Positions 48,208 to 57,164 of a stretch of 64,000 bases of DNA are shown here, one piece after another. The notes beneath the pieces were generated by a model, which was not told the DNA's origin, ran no database searches, and was given only the letters and a program-made list of their open reading frames with translations. Origin of the DNA: Pseudomonadota bacterium (GTDB lineage Bacteria > Pseudomonadota > Gammaproteobacteria > Xanthomonadales > Rhodanobacteraceae); contig JAJYTG010000001.1 in assembly GCA_021793195.1 (NCBI GenBank), positions 62,001-126,000 on the forward strand, read 5' to 3'. How positions within the stretch are numbered: the first letter of the stretch is position 1; every line of letters begins with the position of its first letter. A program made the position numbers and the translations under genes.

Positions 48208-49476
48208 ATGCCGGACGCCGAAGAAGCGCGCGCGCTGGCGCTGGATGCCGCCGACCCGCTCAGCGCGCTGCGCGACGAGTTCCTGATCCCGCCGCACGGC
48301 GCCGACGAGCAGGCTTATTTCTGCGGCAATTCGCTGGGGCTGCAGCCGCGCGCTGCACGTGCCGCGCTGGAGGAGGAACTGGCCGTCTGGGCCACGCGCG
48401 CGGTCGATGGCCACTTCGAAGGCGTACGCCCCTGGCAGGATCTGCCGGAGCAGTTGGCCGCGCTGATGGCGCCGCTGGCGGGCGCCGCCGCGCGCGACGT
48501 GGTGGTGATGAACACGCTCAGCGTCAATCTGCACCTGCTGCTGGCCGCGTTCTACCGGCCGCGGGGTCCGCGCCGCGCCATTCTCATCGAGCGCGGCGCA
48601 TTCCCCTCCGACCGCCATGTGGCGGTTTCCCACCTGGCCTGGCACGGACTGGGCGAGGATGCGCTCATCGAAGTGGAACCGGATGCACAGGGTTGCTACA
48701 GCGCGGAATCCTTCGCCGAAGCGTTCACCCGGCACCACGGACACATCGCGCTGGCGCTGCTGCCCGGGGTGCAGTACCGCAATGGACAGGTGCTCGATCT
48801 GGCGACACTGACCGCGCTGGCCCACCGTCATGACGCCGTCGCGTGCTTCGACCTGGCGCATGCCGTCGGCAACGTGCCGCTGCGGCTGGCCGCATGGGAC
48901 GTGGACTGCGCCGTATGGTGCAGCTACAAATACCTCAACGGCGGTCCGGGTGCGCCGGGAGGCGTATACATCGCTCCGCGGCATCACCGCCGTCCGCATC
49001 TGGCCGGCTGGTGGGGACACGCCCGCACCACACGCTTCCGCATGGCGCCGGATTTCTCGCCCGAGGCCGGCGCCGCCGGCTGGCAGCTCTCCAACCCGCC
49101 GATACTGGCGCTGGCGCCGCTGCGCGCCAGCCTGGAGCCGTTCGCGCGCGCGGGCATGCCGGCGCTGCGCGTGCGCGCGCAGCGGCTCACCGGTCATCTC
49201 GATGCGCTGTTGCGTGCACACGCCGCGGAGACGATCGAAATCCTCACGCCTGCCGACCCCGAACAGCGCGGCTGCCAGCTCAGCCTGCGCGTGCGCGCGG
49301 GGCACGAGGCCGGGCGCGCGCTGTTCGCGTACCTGCTGGCGCGGGGCGTGGTCGGCGACTGGCGGGAACCGGACGTGATCCGCCTGGCGCCGGTACCGAT
49401 GTACAACCGGCACACCGACAACCTGCGCGCGGTGCGCGCGATCGCCGCCTGGGCGGCGGGCGGCGACGTGGCCTGA
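48208..49476 (+). CDS. kynU: Kynureninase
   Basis: A 422-residue pyridoxal-phosphate enzyme that cleaves kynurenine or 3-hydroxykynurenine to (hydroxy)anthranilate and alanine. Seen: YFCGNSLGLQPR at the N-terminus, NTLSVNLHLLL, FDLAHAVGNVPL (cofactor Asp/His region), Schiff-base Lys241 in SYKYLNGGPG, and WWGH. No tryptophan dioxygenase or kynurenine formamidase is in the window, so it is the only visible step of the pathway. Confidence 0.95.
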   Translation: MPDAEEARALALDAADPLSALRDEFLIPPHGADEQAYFCGNSLGLQPRAARAALEEELAVWATRAVDGHFEGVRPWQDLPEQLAALMAPLAGAAARDVVVMNTLSVNLHLLLAAFYRPRGPRRAILIERGAFPSDRHVAVSHLAWHGLGEDALIEVEPDAQGCYSAESFAEAFTRHHGHIALALLPGVQYRNGQVLDLATLTALAHRHDAVACFDLAHAVGNVPLRLAAWDVDCAVWCSYKYLNGGPGAPGGVYIAPRHHRRPHLAGWWGHARTTRFRMAPDFSPEAGAAGWQLSNPPILALAPLRASLEPFARAGMPALRVRAQRLTGHLDALLRAHAAETIEILTPADPEQRGCQLSLRVRAGHEAGRALFAYLLARGVVGDWREPDVIRLAPVPMYNRHTDNLRAVRAIAAWAAGGDVA

Positions 49477-49545
49477 AAACGGTGGGGCGGTGGAGCCCTG
49501 TCGGCGGGGCTGGACGGAGGCGGTCCGGCGCACCACCGAACGCGG

Positions 49546-50616
49546 TCAGTCGCCGATCTGCTTCTGCAGATGCTCGCGGCGTTCCTGCGCGTCCAGGCTC
49601 AGCGTGGCGATGGGGCGCGCTTCCAGGCGTTCTAGGCCGATTTCCTCGTCGGTCTCCTCGCAGTAGCCGTAGCGGCCTTCCTCGATGCGGCGTAGGGCCT
49701 TGTCGATCTTGGCAATCAGCTTGCGGTAGCGGTCGCGCGTGCGCAGCTCCAGCGAGTTCTCGGTTTCGCGCGTGGCGCGTTCGGCGTCGTCGCCGACGTC
49801 GCGCACTTCCTCGCGCAGATTGTCCATGGTCTGCCGCGACTCCTCCACCAGTTGCCCGCGCCATTCGCGCAGCTTGTTGCGGAAGTAGGCCAGGTGGCGG
49901 GGGTTCATGTACTCCTCGCTGGCCTTGGGCCGATACCCCCTGGGTAGTTCGATCACGGTGGTCGCAGGGAGGGCGTAACGGCCGTCGTCACGCGTGAGCG
50001 CGACGTCGTCGAGGGATTTGACCGGCGGTGGCTTGATGGCGGAGGTCACGGTGCTGCGGGTCTTTGCTGCGGTGGGAGGCGGAGTGGTGGAGACCGTCCG
50101 CGTGCCGGTCGGCACGCCGGACCGGGAGGCACCCGGGCGCGCAGCCGGCTTCGGGAGAGGCTTCGCAGCGGACCTGACGGCCGATTTGACCGCGGGTTTG
50201 GCCGCCGGCCTGGCCCGCCGCGCGGCGGTCGCGGCCCGCGCTGCCGTCCTGGCCGTCACGGCGGCGGACTTCCTGCCGCGCTGCGCCGGCGCTGCCCTCT
50301 TCGTGGAACGGATCGGCGTCTTCGCGGCCTTCCCGCCACGCGCGGACGCGGTCGATGGCAACGCCTTGGCTGCCTTGGCGAGCTTGACGGGCTTGACGGG
50401 CTTGACGGGCTTGACGGGCTTGACGGGCTTGACGGGCTTGACGGGCTTGACGGGCTTGACGGGCTTGACGGGCTTGACGGGCTTGGCCGGCCGCGCTGCG
50501 CGCGCAGCCTTGGCCGGTTTTGCCACTGGCTTTGCTGCCGGCTTGACGGCCTTGGCCGCCTTGACGGGCATGCGCCGCGCCTTTTTCTTGGCGGATGCGG
50601 GTGCGTGCTTGTTCAT
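49546..50616 (-). CDS. dksA: DksA with long histone-like N-terminal tail
   Basis: A 356-residue RNA-polymerase-binding regulator. The last 145 residues are DksA: coiled coil (FRNKLREWRGQLVEES... to ...KLIAKIDKALRRIEEG), tip GDDAERA (the usual DxxDxA is DxxExA here), and a zinc-finger region reduced to one Cys (YGYCEETDEE, then ATLSLDAQER in place of the second pair). The first 200 residues are Lys/Ala/Pro-rich and histone H1-like, including 11 perfect PVK repeats. DksA with ppGpp acts on promoters with GC-rich discriminators. Strong GGGAGGAGAGG site before the ATG. The tail probably binds nucleic acid; this is inference. Confidence 0.93.
   Translation of the reverse strand: MNKHAPASAKKKARRMPVKAAKAVKPAAKPVAKPAKAARAARPAKPVKPVKPVKPVKPVKPVKPVKPVKPVKPVKPVKLAKAAKALPSTASARGGKAAKTPIRSTKRAAPAQRGRKSAAVTARTAARAATAARRARPAAKPAVKSAVRSAAKPLPKPAARPGASRSGVPTGTRTVSTTPPPTAAKTRSTVTSAIKPPPVKSLDDVALTRDDGRYALPATTVIELPRGYRPKASEEYMNPRHLAYFRNKLREWRGQLVEESRQTMDNLREEVRDVGDDAERATRETENSLELRTRDRYRKLIAKIDKALRRIEEGRYGYCEETDEEIGLERLEARPIATLSLDAQERREHLQKQIGD
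50383..50481 (+). repeat. Tandem array of 11 perfect 9-base units within dksA
   Basis: Eleven identical copies of CTTGACGGG (CCCGTCAAG, Pro-Val-Lys, on the coding strand) in 99 bases, with a partial copy following. All copies are identical at the third codon positions, indicating recent slippage-type expansion. Nine-base units keep the reading frame, so only tail length would vary. Confidence 0.98.
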
Positions 50617-50674
50617 CCTCTCCTCCCAGATAACGTGCGGCGCATGCCGCGCGTGTACAGGTCCGGGCCATGCG

Positions 50675-50698
50675 GCCTCAACCCTCGACGGTTGAGGC
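50675..50698 (-). promoter_or_regulatory. dksA leader hairpin and promoter region
   Basis: A 9-base perfect stem (GCCTCAACC, GGTTGAGGC) with 6-base loop in the dksA 5' leader, starting about 60 bases before the ATG. A TATAAC -10 box on the minus strand lies just upstream near 50711-50716, so the stem would lie near the mRNA 5' end. Confidence 0.55.
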
Positions 50699-50786
50699 TC
50701 GAAGGCGGCGTGTTATAGCCTACGCACCCTCCCCCGGCAACACGCGCGACGCCGCGTGCACGGGCCGATACCGGTGCTGCCCTGGC

Positions 50787-51062
50787 GTGACCCGCCTTCT
50801 GCTCGCCCTGCTGGCGTTGTACAAGCGCTGGATCAGTCCCCTGCTGGGGACGCGCTGCCGCTTCCATCCCAGCTGCTCCGACTACGCGCGCGCGGCCGTC
50901 CAACGCCACGGCGCGCTGCGCGGCGGCGTGCTGGCCGCATGGCGCATCCTGCGCTGCCAGCCGTTGTGCGGCGGCGGATTCGACCCGGTGCCCGAACGCT
51001 TCCACCTGTCCCGTTGCCATCCCAAGGATTCCAATCATGAGCGAACGCTGGCTGATCCGTGA
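50787..51062 (+). CDS. yidD: Membrane protein insertion efficiency factor YidD
   Basis: A 91-residue YidD, thought to help YidC insert membrane proteins. The amphipathic start ([18 protein letters not shown]) and the diagnostic [11 protein letters not shown] and [13 protein letters not shown] motifs are complete. The start is the GTG at 50787; the frame is open upstream without conservation. The gene is usually beside rnpA and yidC, not here. Its last 26 bases overlap pyrC. Confidence 0.92.
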   Translation: MTRLLLALLALYKRWISPLLGTRCRFHPSCSDYARAAVQRHGALRGGVLAAWRILRCQPLCGGGFDPVPERFHLSRCHPKDSNHERTLADP

Positions 51063-52374
51063 CGCCGAACTGGTCAACGAAGGCCGCCGCTTCCATGCCG
51101 ATCTGCGGATCCGCGACGGCCGCATCGCGCGTATCGACCGGGCGCTCGCCGCCGAGCCGGGCGAGCGGGTGCTGGAGGCGCGCGGACGCTGGCTGCTGCC
51201 GGGGATGATCGACGACCAGGTGCACTTCCGCGAACCGGGGCTCACCGACAAGGCCGACATCGAGCACGAGTCGCGCGCCTGCCTCGCCGGCGGCATCACC
51301 AGCTTCATGGACATGCCCAACACGCGCCCGCCGGCGCTGGACGCCGAACGCCTGGAAGCCAAGTACGCTCGCGCCGCCGAGGTCAGCCGTGCCAACTACG
51401 GTTTCTACATGGGCGCCAGCAACGACAACCTCGAGCACATCAAGCGCCTCGACCCGCGCAGCGCGCCGGGGGTGAAGGTGTTCATGGGGTCGTCCACCGG
51501 CAACTTGCTGGTGGACGACCCGCACACGCTCGAGGGCATTTTCGCTCATGCGCCCACGCCGGTGATCACCCACTGCGAGGACACGCCCACCATCGAGGCC
51601 AACCTGGCGGCGGCGCGCGCGCGCTGGGGCGCGGACATCCCCGTCGAGCAGCACCCGCTGATCCGCTCGCGCGAGGCCTGCATCAAATCCACGCGCCTGG
51701 CGATCGGACTGGCCGCGCGGCATGGCACGCGCCTGCACGTGCTGCACATCTCCACCGCCGACGAACTGGAGCTGTTCACACCCGGGCCGGTGCAGGGCAA
51801 GCCGGTCACCGCCGAGACCTGCATGCACTACCTGCATTTCTGCGATGCCGATTACGTGCGCCTGGGCAACCGCATCAAGTGCAACCCGGCGATCAAGACT
51901 GCGGCCGACCGTGACGCCATCGTCCGTGCCGTGGCCGGGGGCCGCATCGACGTGCTGGCCACCGACCACGCGCCGCATCTGGAAAGCGAGAAGGCGCAGG
52001 ATTACGGGCACGCCCCGTCCGGCCTGCCGCTGGTGCAGTTCGCGCTGCAGCTCGCGCTGGAGCGCGTGTTCGACGGGCTGCTCACGCTCGAGCGCGTGGT
52101 GGAGGCGGCCTGCCATGCGCCGGCGTTGCGCTTCGATATCGCCGAACGCGGCTTCCTGCGCGAGGGCTTTCGGGCCGACCTCGTGCTGGTCGATCCCGCC
52201 CGGCCGCACACCGTCACCCGCGGCGAGGTGCTGTCCAAATGCGGCTGGTCGCCGTTCGAGGGGGAAACGCTGCGCAGTTCCATCGCGGCAACGTTCCTCA
52301 ACGGCCAGCTTGCCTGGGATGGTGAGCGGGTGATCGACGGCGTGCGCGGGCAACGCCTGGCGTTCGCACGCTAG
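51037..52374 (+). CDS. pyrC: Dihydroorotase
   Basis: A 445-residue amidohydrolase of pyrimidine synthesis (carbamoyl-aspartate to dihydroorotate). The metal site shows the carboxylated-lysine region [22 protein letters not shown] and LATDHAPH. The first His of the usual HxH pair is replaced by Gln ([12 protein letters not shown]), a variant found in some dihydroorotase lineages. Length and [21 protein letters not shown] fit a functional class I enzyme rather than a hydantoinase. Overlaps yidD by 26 bases; the ATG at 51037 begins [10 protein letters not shown]. Confidence 0.9.
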   Translation: MSERWLIRDAELVNEGRRFHADLRIRDGRIARIDRALAAEPGERVLEARGRWLLPGMIDDQVHFREPGLTDKADIEHESRACLAGGITSFMDMPNTRPPALDAERLEAKYARAAEVSRANYGFYMGASNDNLEHIKRLDPRSAPGVKVFMGSSTGNLLVDDPHTLEGIFAHAPTPVITHCEDTPTIEANLAAARARWGADIPVEQHPLIRSREACIKSTRLAIGLAARHGTRLHVLHISTADELELFTPGPVQGKPVTAETCMHYLHFCDADYVRLGNRIKCNPAIKTAADRDAIVRAVAGGRIDVLATDHAPHLESEKAQDYGHAPSGLPLVQFALQLALERVFDGLLTLERVVEAACHAPALRFDIAERGFLREGFRADLVLVDPARPHTVTRGEVLSKCGWSPFEGETLRSSIAATFLNGQLAWDGERVIDGVRGQRLAFAR

Positions 52375-52381
52375 GTCCGGC

Positions 52382-53458
52382 ATGCAGACGATGGATCCAC
52401 GACCCACCGCGTCGCGCAGCATCGTCCAGGCGCTGGCCGCGGCCGCGCTGTTCGGCATCAGCACGCCGCTGGCCAAGCTGCTGGTCGGCACGGTCCCGCC
52501 GGTCTTTCTGGCCGGCCTGCTGTATGCGGGTTCCGGCGCCGGGCTGTCGCTGTGGCTGCTGCTGCGCCGGCTGCGGCGCGTGCCTGCGCCAGAAGCGCCG
52601 CTGCGGCGGCAGGATCTGCCGTGGCTGGCGGGGGCGATCCTCTCCGGCGGCTTGCTGGGCCCGGTGCTGCTGCTGTTCGGACTGGTGCACACCCCGGCAT
52701 CGACCGCCTCGCTGCTGCTCAATCTCGAAGTGGTGTTCACCGCCCTGCTGGCATGGCTGGTTTTCAGGGAGAACGCCGGACGGCGCGTGCTGGCCGGCAT
52801 GGCGGCCATCGTCGGGGCCGGCCTGATCCTGTCCTGGCGCGGATCCTGGAGTGGCGGGATACCGTGGAGCGCGCTCGCCATCGCCGGCGCATGCCTGTGC
52901 TGGGCGATCGACAACAATCTCACGCGCGTCATCGCCGGCGCCGATCCGGTACACATCGCGGCACTCAAGGGCGGTGTGGCCGGCGCGGTCAATATCGCCA
53001 TCGCCATCGGCATGGGCAACCCCGTCCCCGCGGTCCTGCCCGTTCTGGCCACCGCCGCGCTGGGCTGTGCGGGCTACGGCATCAGCCTCGTGCTGTTCGT
53101 GCTGGCGCTGCGCGGCCTCGGCACCGCACGCACCAGCGCCTACTTCGCCACCGCGCCCTTCCTGGGCACCGGTGTTTCGCTGCTGATCTTCCTGCAGCAT
53201 CCGGACGCCTCGTTCTGGGCCGCCGGTGCGCTGATGGCGCTCGGCGTCTGGCTGCATCTCGGCGAACGCCACACCCACTGGCACGTGCACGAGGCGCTGG
53301 TCCACGAACACCCCCACCGTCACGATGCGCACCACCGGCATGCGCATGATTTTCCGTGGGACGGATCGGAACCGCACACGCACCCGCACGCGCATGAGCG
53401 GCTGGAGCACTGCCACGCACACGTGCCGGACCTGCACCATCGTCATCGGCACCGCTGA
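52382..53458 (+). CDS. EamA/DMT-family transporter with histidine-rich tail
   Basis: A 358-residue inner-membrane protein: ten hydrophobic helices in two EamA repeats (about 15-295) of the drug/metabolite transporter superfamily. The last 62 residues are hydrophilic and hold 23 His in HxH-type clusters, a likely metal-binding tail in the cytoplasm or periplasm. The transported solute is unknown; the tail suggests metal sensing or metal-complex export. It starts 7 bases after pyrC, possibly read through from it. Confidence 0.85.
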   Translation: MQTMDPRPTASRSIVQALAAAALFGISTPLAKLLVGTVPPVFLAGLLYAGSGAGLSLWLLLRRLRRVPAPEAPLRRQDLPWLAGAILSGGLLGPVLLLFGLVHTPASTASLLLNLEVVFTALLAWLVFRENAGRRVLAGMAAIVGAGLILSWRGSWSGGIPWSALAIAGACLCWAIDNNLTRVIAGADPVHIAALKGGVAGAVNIAIAIGMGNPVPAVLPVLATAALGCAGYGISLVLFVLALRGLGTARTSAYFATAPFLGTGVSLLIFLQHPDASFWAAGALMALGVWLHLGERHTHWHVHEALVHEHPHRHDAHHRHAHDFPWDGSEPHTHPHAHERLEHCHAHVPDLHHRHRHR

Positions 53459-53497
53459 ATCGCGGGCCGTTGCCGTCCACGGCGCCCGCGCCGGTCC

Positions 53498-53503
53498 TAG
53501 AAT
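53498..53503 (+). promoter_or_regulatory. mfd promoter -10 box
   Basis: TAGAAT followed by TGCGGC, 30 bases before the mfd ATG, in the 75-base gap after the transporter gene. Confidence 0.5.
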
Positions 53504-53533
53504 TGCGGCTTTTCGCCGAAGGTGTCCCCCTCG

Positions 53534-56500
53534 ATGTTGAACGCTCCGCCGCTGCCGGCCGATGCGCGCCAGTGGCGTCGCTGGGTGCGCCCGCCCGGCG
53601 CCGGGCTGGCGCTGGCCCTCTGCGAAGCGGCGCGGGCCGCCGACGCTCCGCTGGTGGTGGTGACCGCCGACAGCGCCGGCGCACTGGCGCTGGAGCAGGA
53701 CCTGGCCGTCTTCGCCGGCGATCTGCCGCTGCTGGCGCTGCCCGACTGGGAAACCCTGCCCTACGAGCTGTTCTCGCCGCACGGCGAAATCGTCGCGCAG
53801 CGCATCGGCACACTGAACCGCCTGCCGGGACTGAAGCGGGGTGTGCTGGTGCTGCCGGCGGCGACCCTGATGCAACGGCTGGCACCGCGCGAGTACCTCG
53901 CGCGATCGGCTCTGCAACTGGCGCGCGGCCAAAAACTCGACCTGGATGCGGAAACGCGCCGTCTGGAGGCAGGCGGCTACCGGCGCGTGCCCCAGGTGGG
54001 TGACCCCGGCGAATTCGCGGTGCGCGGCGCCGTGCTGGACATCTATCCCAGCGGCGCGGCGCAGCCCTACCGCATCGAGCTGCTGGACGAGGTCATCGAG
54101 TCGCTGCGCAGCTTCGATGCCGACACGCAGCGCTCGCTGCAGACGCTCGATCGCATCGACCTGCTGCCGGCGCGCGAGTTTCCGCTGACCGACGAGGCCA
54201 TCCGCGCATTCCGCACGCGCCTGCGCGAGCGTTTCCCCATCGACGTACGCCACTGCCCGGTCTACCAGGATCTGCGCGAAGGTGTCACCCCGGCCGGCAT
54301 CGAGTACTACCTGCCGTTGTTCTTCGCAGCCACCGAAACGCTGTTCGACTACCTCGACGCACGCACGGTGTTCGTGCTGGATGGTGCGGCACTCGATGCC
54401 GCCGGGCGCTTCTGGCAGCAGACCGGCGAGCGCTACGAGCAGCGTGCGCACGATCTTGCCCGTCCGATCCTCCAGCCGGCCGAGCTGTACCTGGCGCCGG
54501 ACGTGCTGCGCGAAACGCTCAACCGCAGCCGGCGGGTCGAACTGGTCGCCGCCGGCGCCGAACATGCACATGCGCTGGGCATCGTCGCGCCGCCCGCCGC
54601 CGCGTCCGCGGCGCACGCCACGCCGGCCCAGTTGCTGGCGGCACAGTTGGATGCCTGCACCGGCACCGTGCTGCTGGCCGCGGACTCGCCCGGCCGCCGC
54701 GAAATGCTGCGCGAACTGCTGGCCGCCGCCGGCCATTCCGCGACGAATGTCGAGGACTGGGCGGGGCTGCTGGTGCTGCGCACCGCGACAGCGGCCGACG
54801 CCCGGCCGATCGCGCTGGCGCTGACGGTCGCTCCGCTCAGCGCCGGTTTCGCCGTGCCCGCGGCCGGCATCACCGTGCTCAGCGAGCAGGAACTGGCCGG
54901 CGAACGCGTGCGCCAGGAACGCCGCAGGCGCGGCGCCACGCGCGATCCGGAAACGGTGCTACGCGACCTCACCGAGCTGTCCATCGGCGCGCCCATCGTG
55001 CACGTGGACCACGGCGTCGGCCGCTATCTCGGCCTGGCGGCCCTGGACGTGGGCGGCAGCGCCGGCGAATTCCTGGCCATCGAGTACGCCAAGGGCGACA
55101 AGCTCTACGTGCCGGTGGCGCAACTGGGCCTGATCAGCCGCTACAGCGGCGCCGCACCCGAACTGGCGCCGCTGCACAGCCTGGGCGGCGACGCCTGGGA
55201 GCGCGCCAAACGCAAGGCCGCCGAGAAAGTGCGCGATGCCGCCGCCGAGCTGCTGGCCATCCACGCCGAACGCGCCGCGCGCGGCGGCGTGGAATTGCGC
55301 GCGGACCCGGCGCTGTACGCGCAGTTCGTTGCCGCATTCCGCTTCGAGGAGACGCCCGACCAGCAGGCCGCCATCGACGCCGTGCTGGCCGACCTGGCGG
55401 CCCCCAGGCCGATGGACCGCGTGATCTGCGGCGATGTCGGCTTCGGCAAGACCGAGGTGGCGCTGCGCGCGGCCTTCGTGGCCGCGCTGGCCGGCCGCCA
55501 GATCGCGGTGCTGGTACCGACCACGCTGCTCGCGCAGCAGCACTGGCAGAACTTCCGCGACCGCATGGCCGATTGGCCGATCCGCATCGAGGCGCTGACG
55601 CGCTTCCAGTCGCGCGGTGACGCCGCGGACGTGTTGGCACGCTTGGCCAAGGGCGAGACCGACATTGTCATCGGCACTCACCGTCTACTGCAGAGCGACG
55701 TCAAATTCGCGCGTCTGGGCCTGGTGATCGTGGACGAGGAACACCGCTTCGGCGTGCGCCACAAGGAACAGCTCAAGCGCCTGCGCGCCGAGGTCGACCT
55801 GCTGACCCTCACCGCCACGCCCATCCCGCGCACGCTGAACATGGCGATGATGGGCATGCGCGATCTGTCCATCATCGCCACGCCGCCGTCACAGCGGCTG
55901 GCGGTGAAGACCGTGATTACGCCCTGGGACGCGGCGCTGGTCCGCGAGGCGTTCCAGCGCGAGCTGGCGCGCGGCGGCCAGATTTATTTTTTGCACAACG
56001 AAGTCGACAGCATCGAGCGCATCGCGCGCGAACTGGGTGCGCTGGTGCCCGCGGCGCGCATCCGCATCGCCCACGGCCAGATGCCGGAGCGCGAGCTGGA
56101 AAGCGTGATGCTGGATTTCCATCGCCAGCGCTTCAACACATTGGTGTGCACCACCATCATCGAATCCGGCATCGACATTCCCACCGCCAATACCATCCTG
56201 GTCAACCGCGCCGATCGCTTCGGCCTGGCGCAGCTGCACCAGCTGCGCGGCCGCGTCGGCCGCTCGCACCACCGCGCCTACGCCTATCTGATCGTGCCCG
56301 AACAGGCGGCCCTGACCGGCGACGCCGAAAAGCGCCTCGACGCGCTGGCCTCGCTGGAAGAGCTGGGCGCCGGCTTCACCCTGGCCACGCACGACATGGA
56401 GATCCGCGGCGCGGGCGAACTGCTGGGCGAGGAGCAGTCCGGCCAGATCGAGGCCATCGGCTTCACGCTGTACGCCGAACTGCTGGAGCGCGCCGTGCGC

Positions 56501-57013
56501 GCGCTGCGGCAGGGCGAGGTGCCCGACTACACGCTCGGCACCGGACACGAGGCCGAAATCGAACTGCACGCTCCGCTGCTGATCCCGGACGACTACCTGC
56601 CGGACGTGCACGCGCGGCTCACGCTGTACAAGCGCATCGCCAGCGCGCCCACGCCGGCCGCGCTGCGCGAGCTGCAGGTGGAGATGATCGACCGCTTCGG
56701 CCTGCTGCCGCAGCCGGCGCGCGATCTGATCGCCGCGGCCGAACTGAAGCTGGCCGCCAACGCGCTCGGCATCCGCAAGCTGGAGCTGGGCGAGTCGGGC
56801 GGACGCGTGCGGTTCCGCGCGCAGCCGGCGGTCGATCCTCTGGGCGTGATCCGCATGATCCAGCGTGAACCGCACGTGTACCGGCTCGACGGTCCGGACA
56901 AGCTGCGCATCAGCCAGGCACTGCCCGATGCCGCGGCGCGCATCGACTTCGCGCGCCGGCTGCTGGAGCGGCTGGGTCCGCCTGCGACGCAATCGTCCGG
57001 TCCGCCCGGCTGA
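53534..57013 (+). CDS. mfd: Transcription-repair coupling factor Mfd
   Basis: An 1159-residue translocase that removes stalled RNA polymerase and recruits UvrA. Domains in order: UvrB-like N-terminal part (DWETLPYELFSPH, GEFAVRGAVLDIYP), RNA-polymerase-interacting region (VHVDHGVGRYLGL), helicase domain with Walker A CGDVGFGKTE, DEEHRFGV, LTATPIPRTLNM, then TTIIESGIDIP and QLRGRVGRS, and the C-terminal regulatory domain. Normal length. The ATG at 53534 is preferred to a GTG at 53522. Confidence 0.97.
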   Translation: MLNAPPLPADARQWRRWVRPPGAGLALALCEAARAADAPLVVVTADSAGALALEQDLAVFAGDLPLLALPDWETLPYELFSPHGEIVAQRIGTLNRLPGLKRGVLVLPAATLMQRLAPREYLARSALQLARGQKLDLDAETRRLEAGGYRRVPQVGDPGEFAVRGAVLDIYPSGAAQPYRIELLDEVIESLRSFDADTQRSLQTLDRIDLLPAREFPLTDEAIRAFRTRLRERFPIDVRHCPVYQDLREGVTPAGIEYYLPLFFAATETLFDYLDARTVFVLDGAALDAAGRFWQQTGERYEQRAHDLARPILQPAELYLAPDVLRETLNRSRRVELVAAGAEHAHALGIVAPPAAASAAHATPAQLLAAQLDACTGTVLLAADSPGRREMLRELLAAAGHSATNVEDWAGLLVLRTATAADARPIALALTVAPLSAGFAVPAAGITVLSEQELAGERVRQERRRRGATRDPETVLRDLTELSIGAPIVHVDHGVGRYLGLAALDVGGSAGEFLAIEYAKGDKLYVPVAQLGLISRYSGAAPELAPLHSLGGDAWERAKRKAAEKVRDAAAELLAIHAERAARGGVELRADPALYAQFVAAFRFEETPDQQAAIDAVLADLAAPRPMDRVICGDVGFGKTEVALRAAFVAALAGRQIAVLVPTTLLAQQHWQNFRDRMADWPIRIEALTRFQSRGDAADVLARLAKGETDIVIGTHRLLQSDVKFARLGLVIVDEEHRFGVRHKEQLKRLRAEVDLLTLTATPIPRTLNMAMMGMRDLSIIATPPSQRLAVKTVITPWDAALVREAFQRELARGGQIYFLHNEVDSIERIARELGALVPAARIRIAHGQMPERELESVMLDFHRQRFNTLVCTTIIESGIDIPTANTILVNRADRFGLAQLHQLRGRVGRSHHRAYAYLIVPEQAALTGDAEKRLDALASLEELGAGFTLATHDMEIRGAGELLGEEQSGQIEAIGFTLYAELLERAVRALRQGEVPDYTLGTGHEAEIELHAPLLIPDDYLPDVHARLTLYKRIASAPTPAALRELQVEMIDRFGLLPQPARDLIAAAELKLAANALGIRKLELGESGGRVRFRAQPAVDPLGVIRMIQREPHVYRLDGPDKLRISQALPDAAARIDFARRLLERLGPPATQSSGPPG

Positions 57014-57020
57014 ACCGCAT

Positions 57021-57039
57021 CCGCACCGGCGCGGTGCGG
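57021..57039 (+). terminator. Hairpin after mfd
   Basis: An 8-base perfect stem (CCGCACCG, CGGTGCGG) with a 3-base loop 8 bases after the mfd stop, followed by GCATGTTGCTTT. T-content is poor, so it is a weak candidate. The rest of this 151-base gap shows only upstream sequence for the next gene. Confidence 0.45.
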
Positions 57040-57164
57040 GCATGTTGCTTTGCAGCGCAACTTGTGCTTGCAGCACGCGGCGATGCCGGCGTAGCGTTGC
57101 GCCTGCGGCGCATTGCCGCAGGCCTGCCGGATCCACGGCGGGTTCCGCCTGAAAACGGGAGTGG

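Noticed and set aside
50383-50481. Short regularly repeated array resembling a CRISPR
   Set aside because: Units are 9 bases, contiguous without spacers, and encode PVK in dksA.
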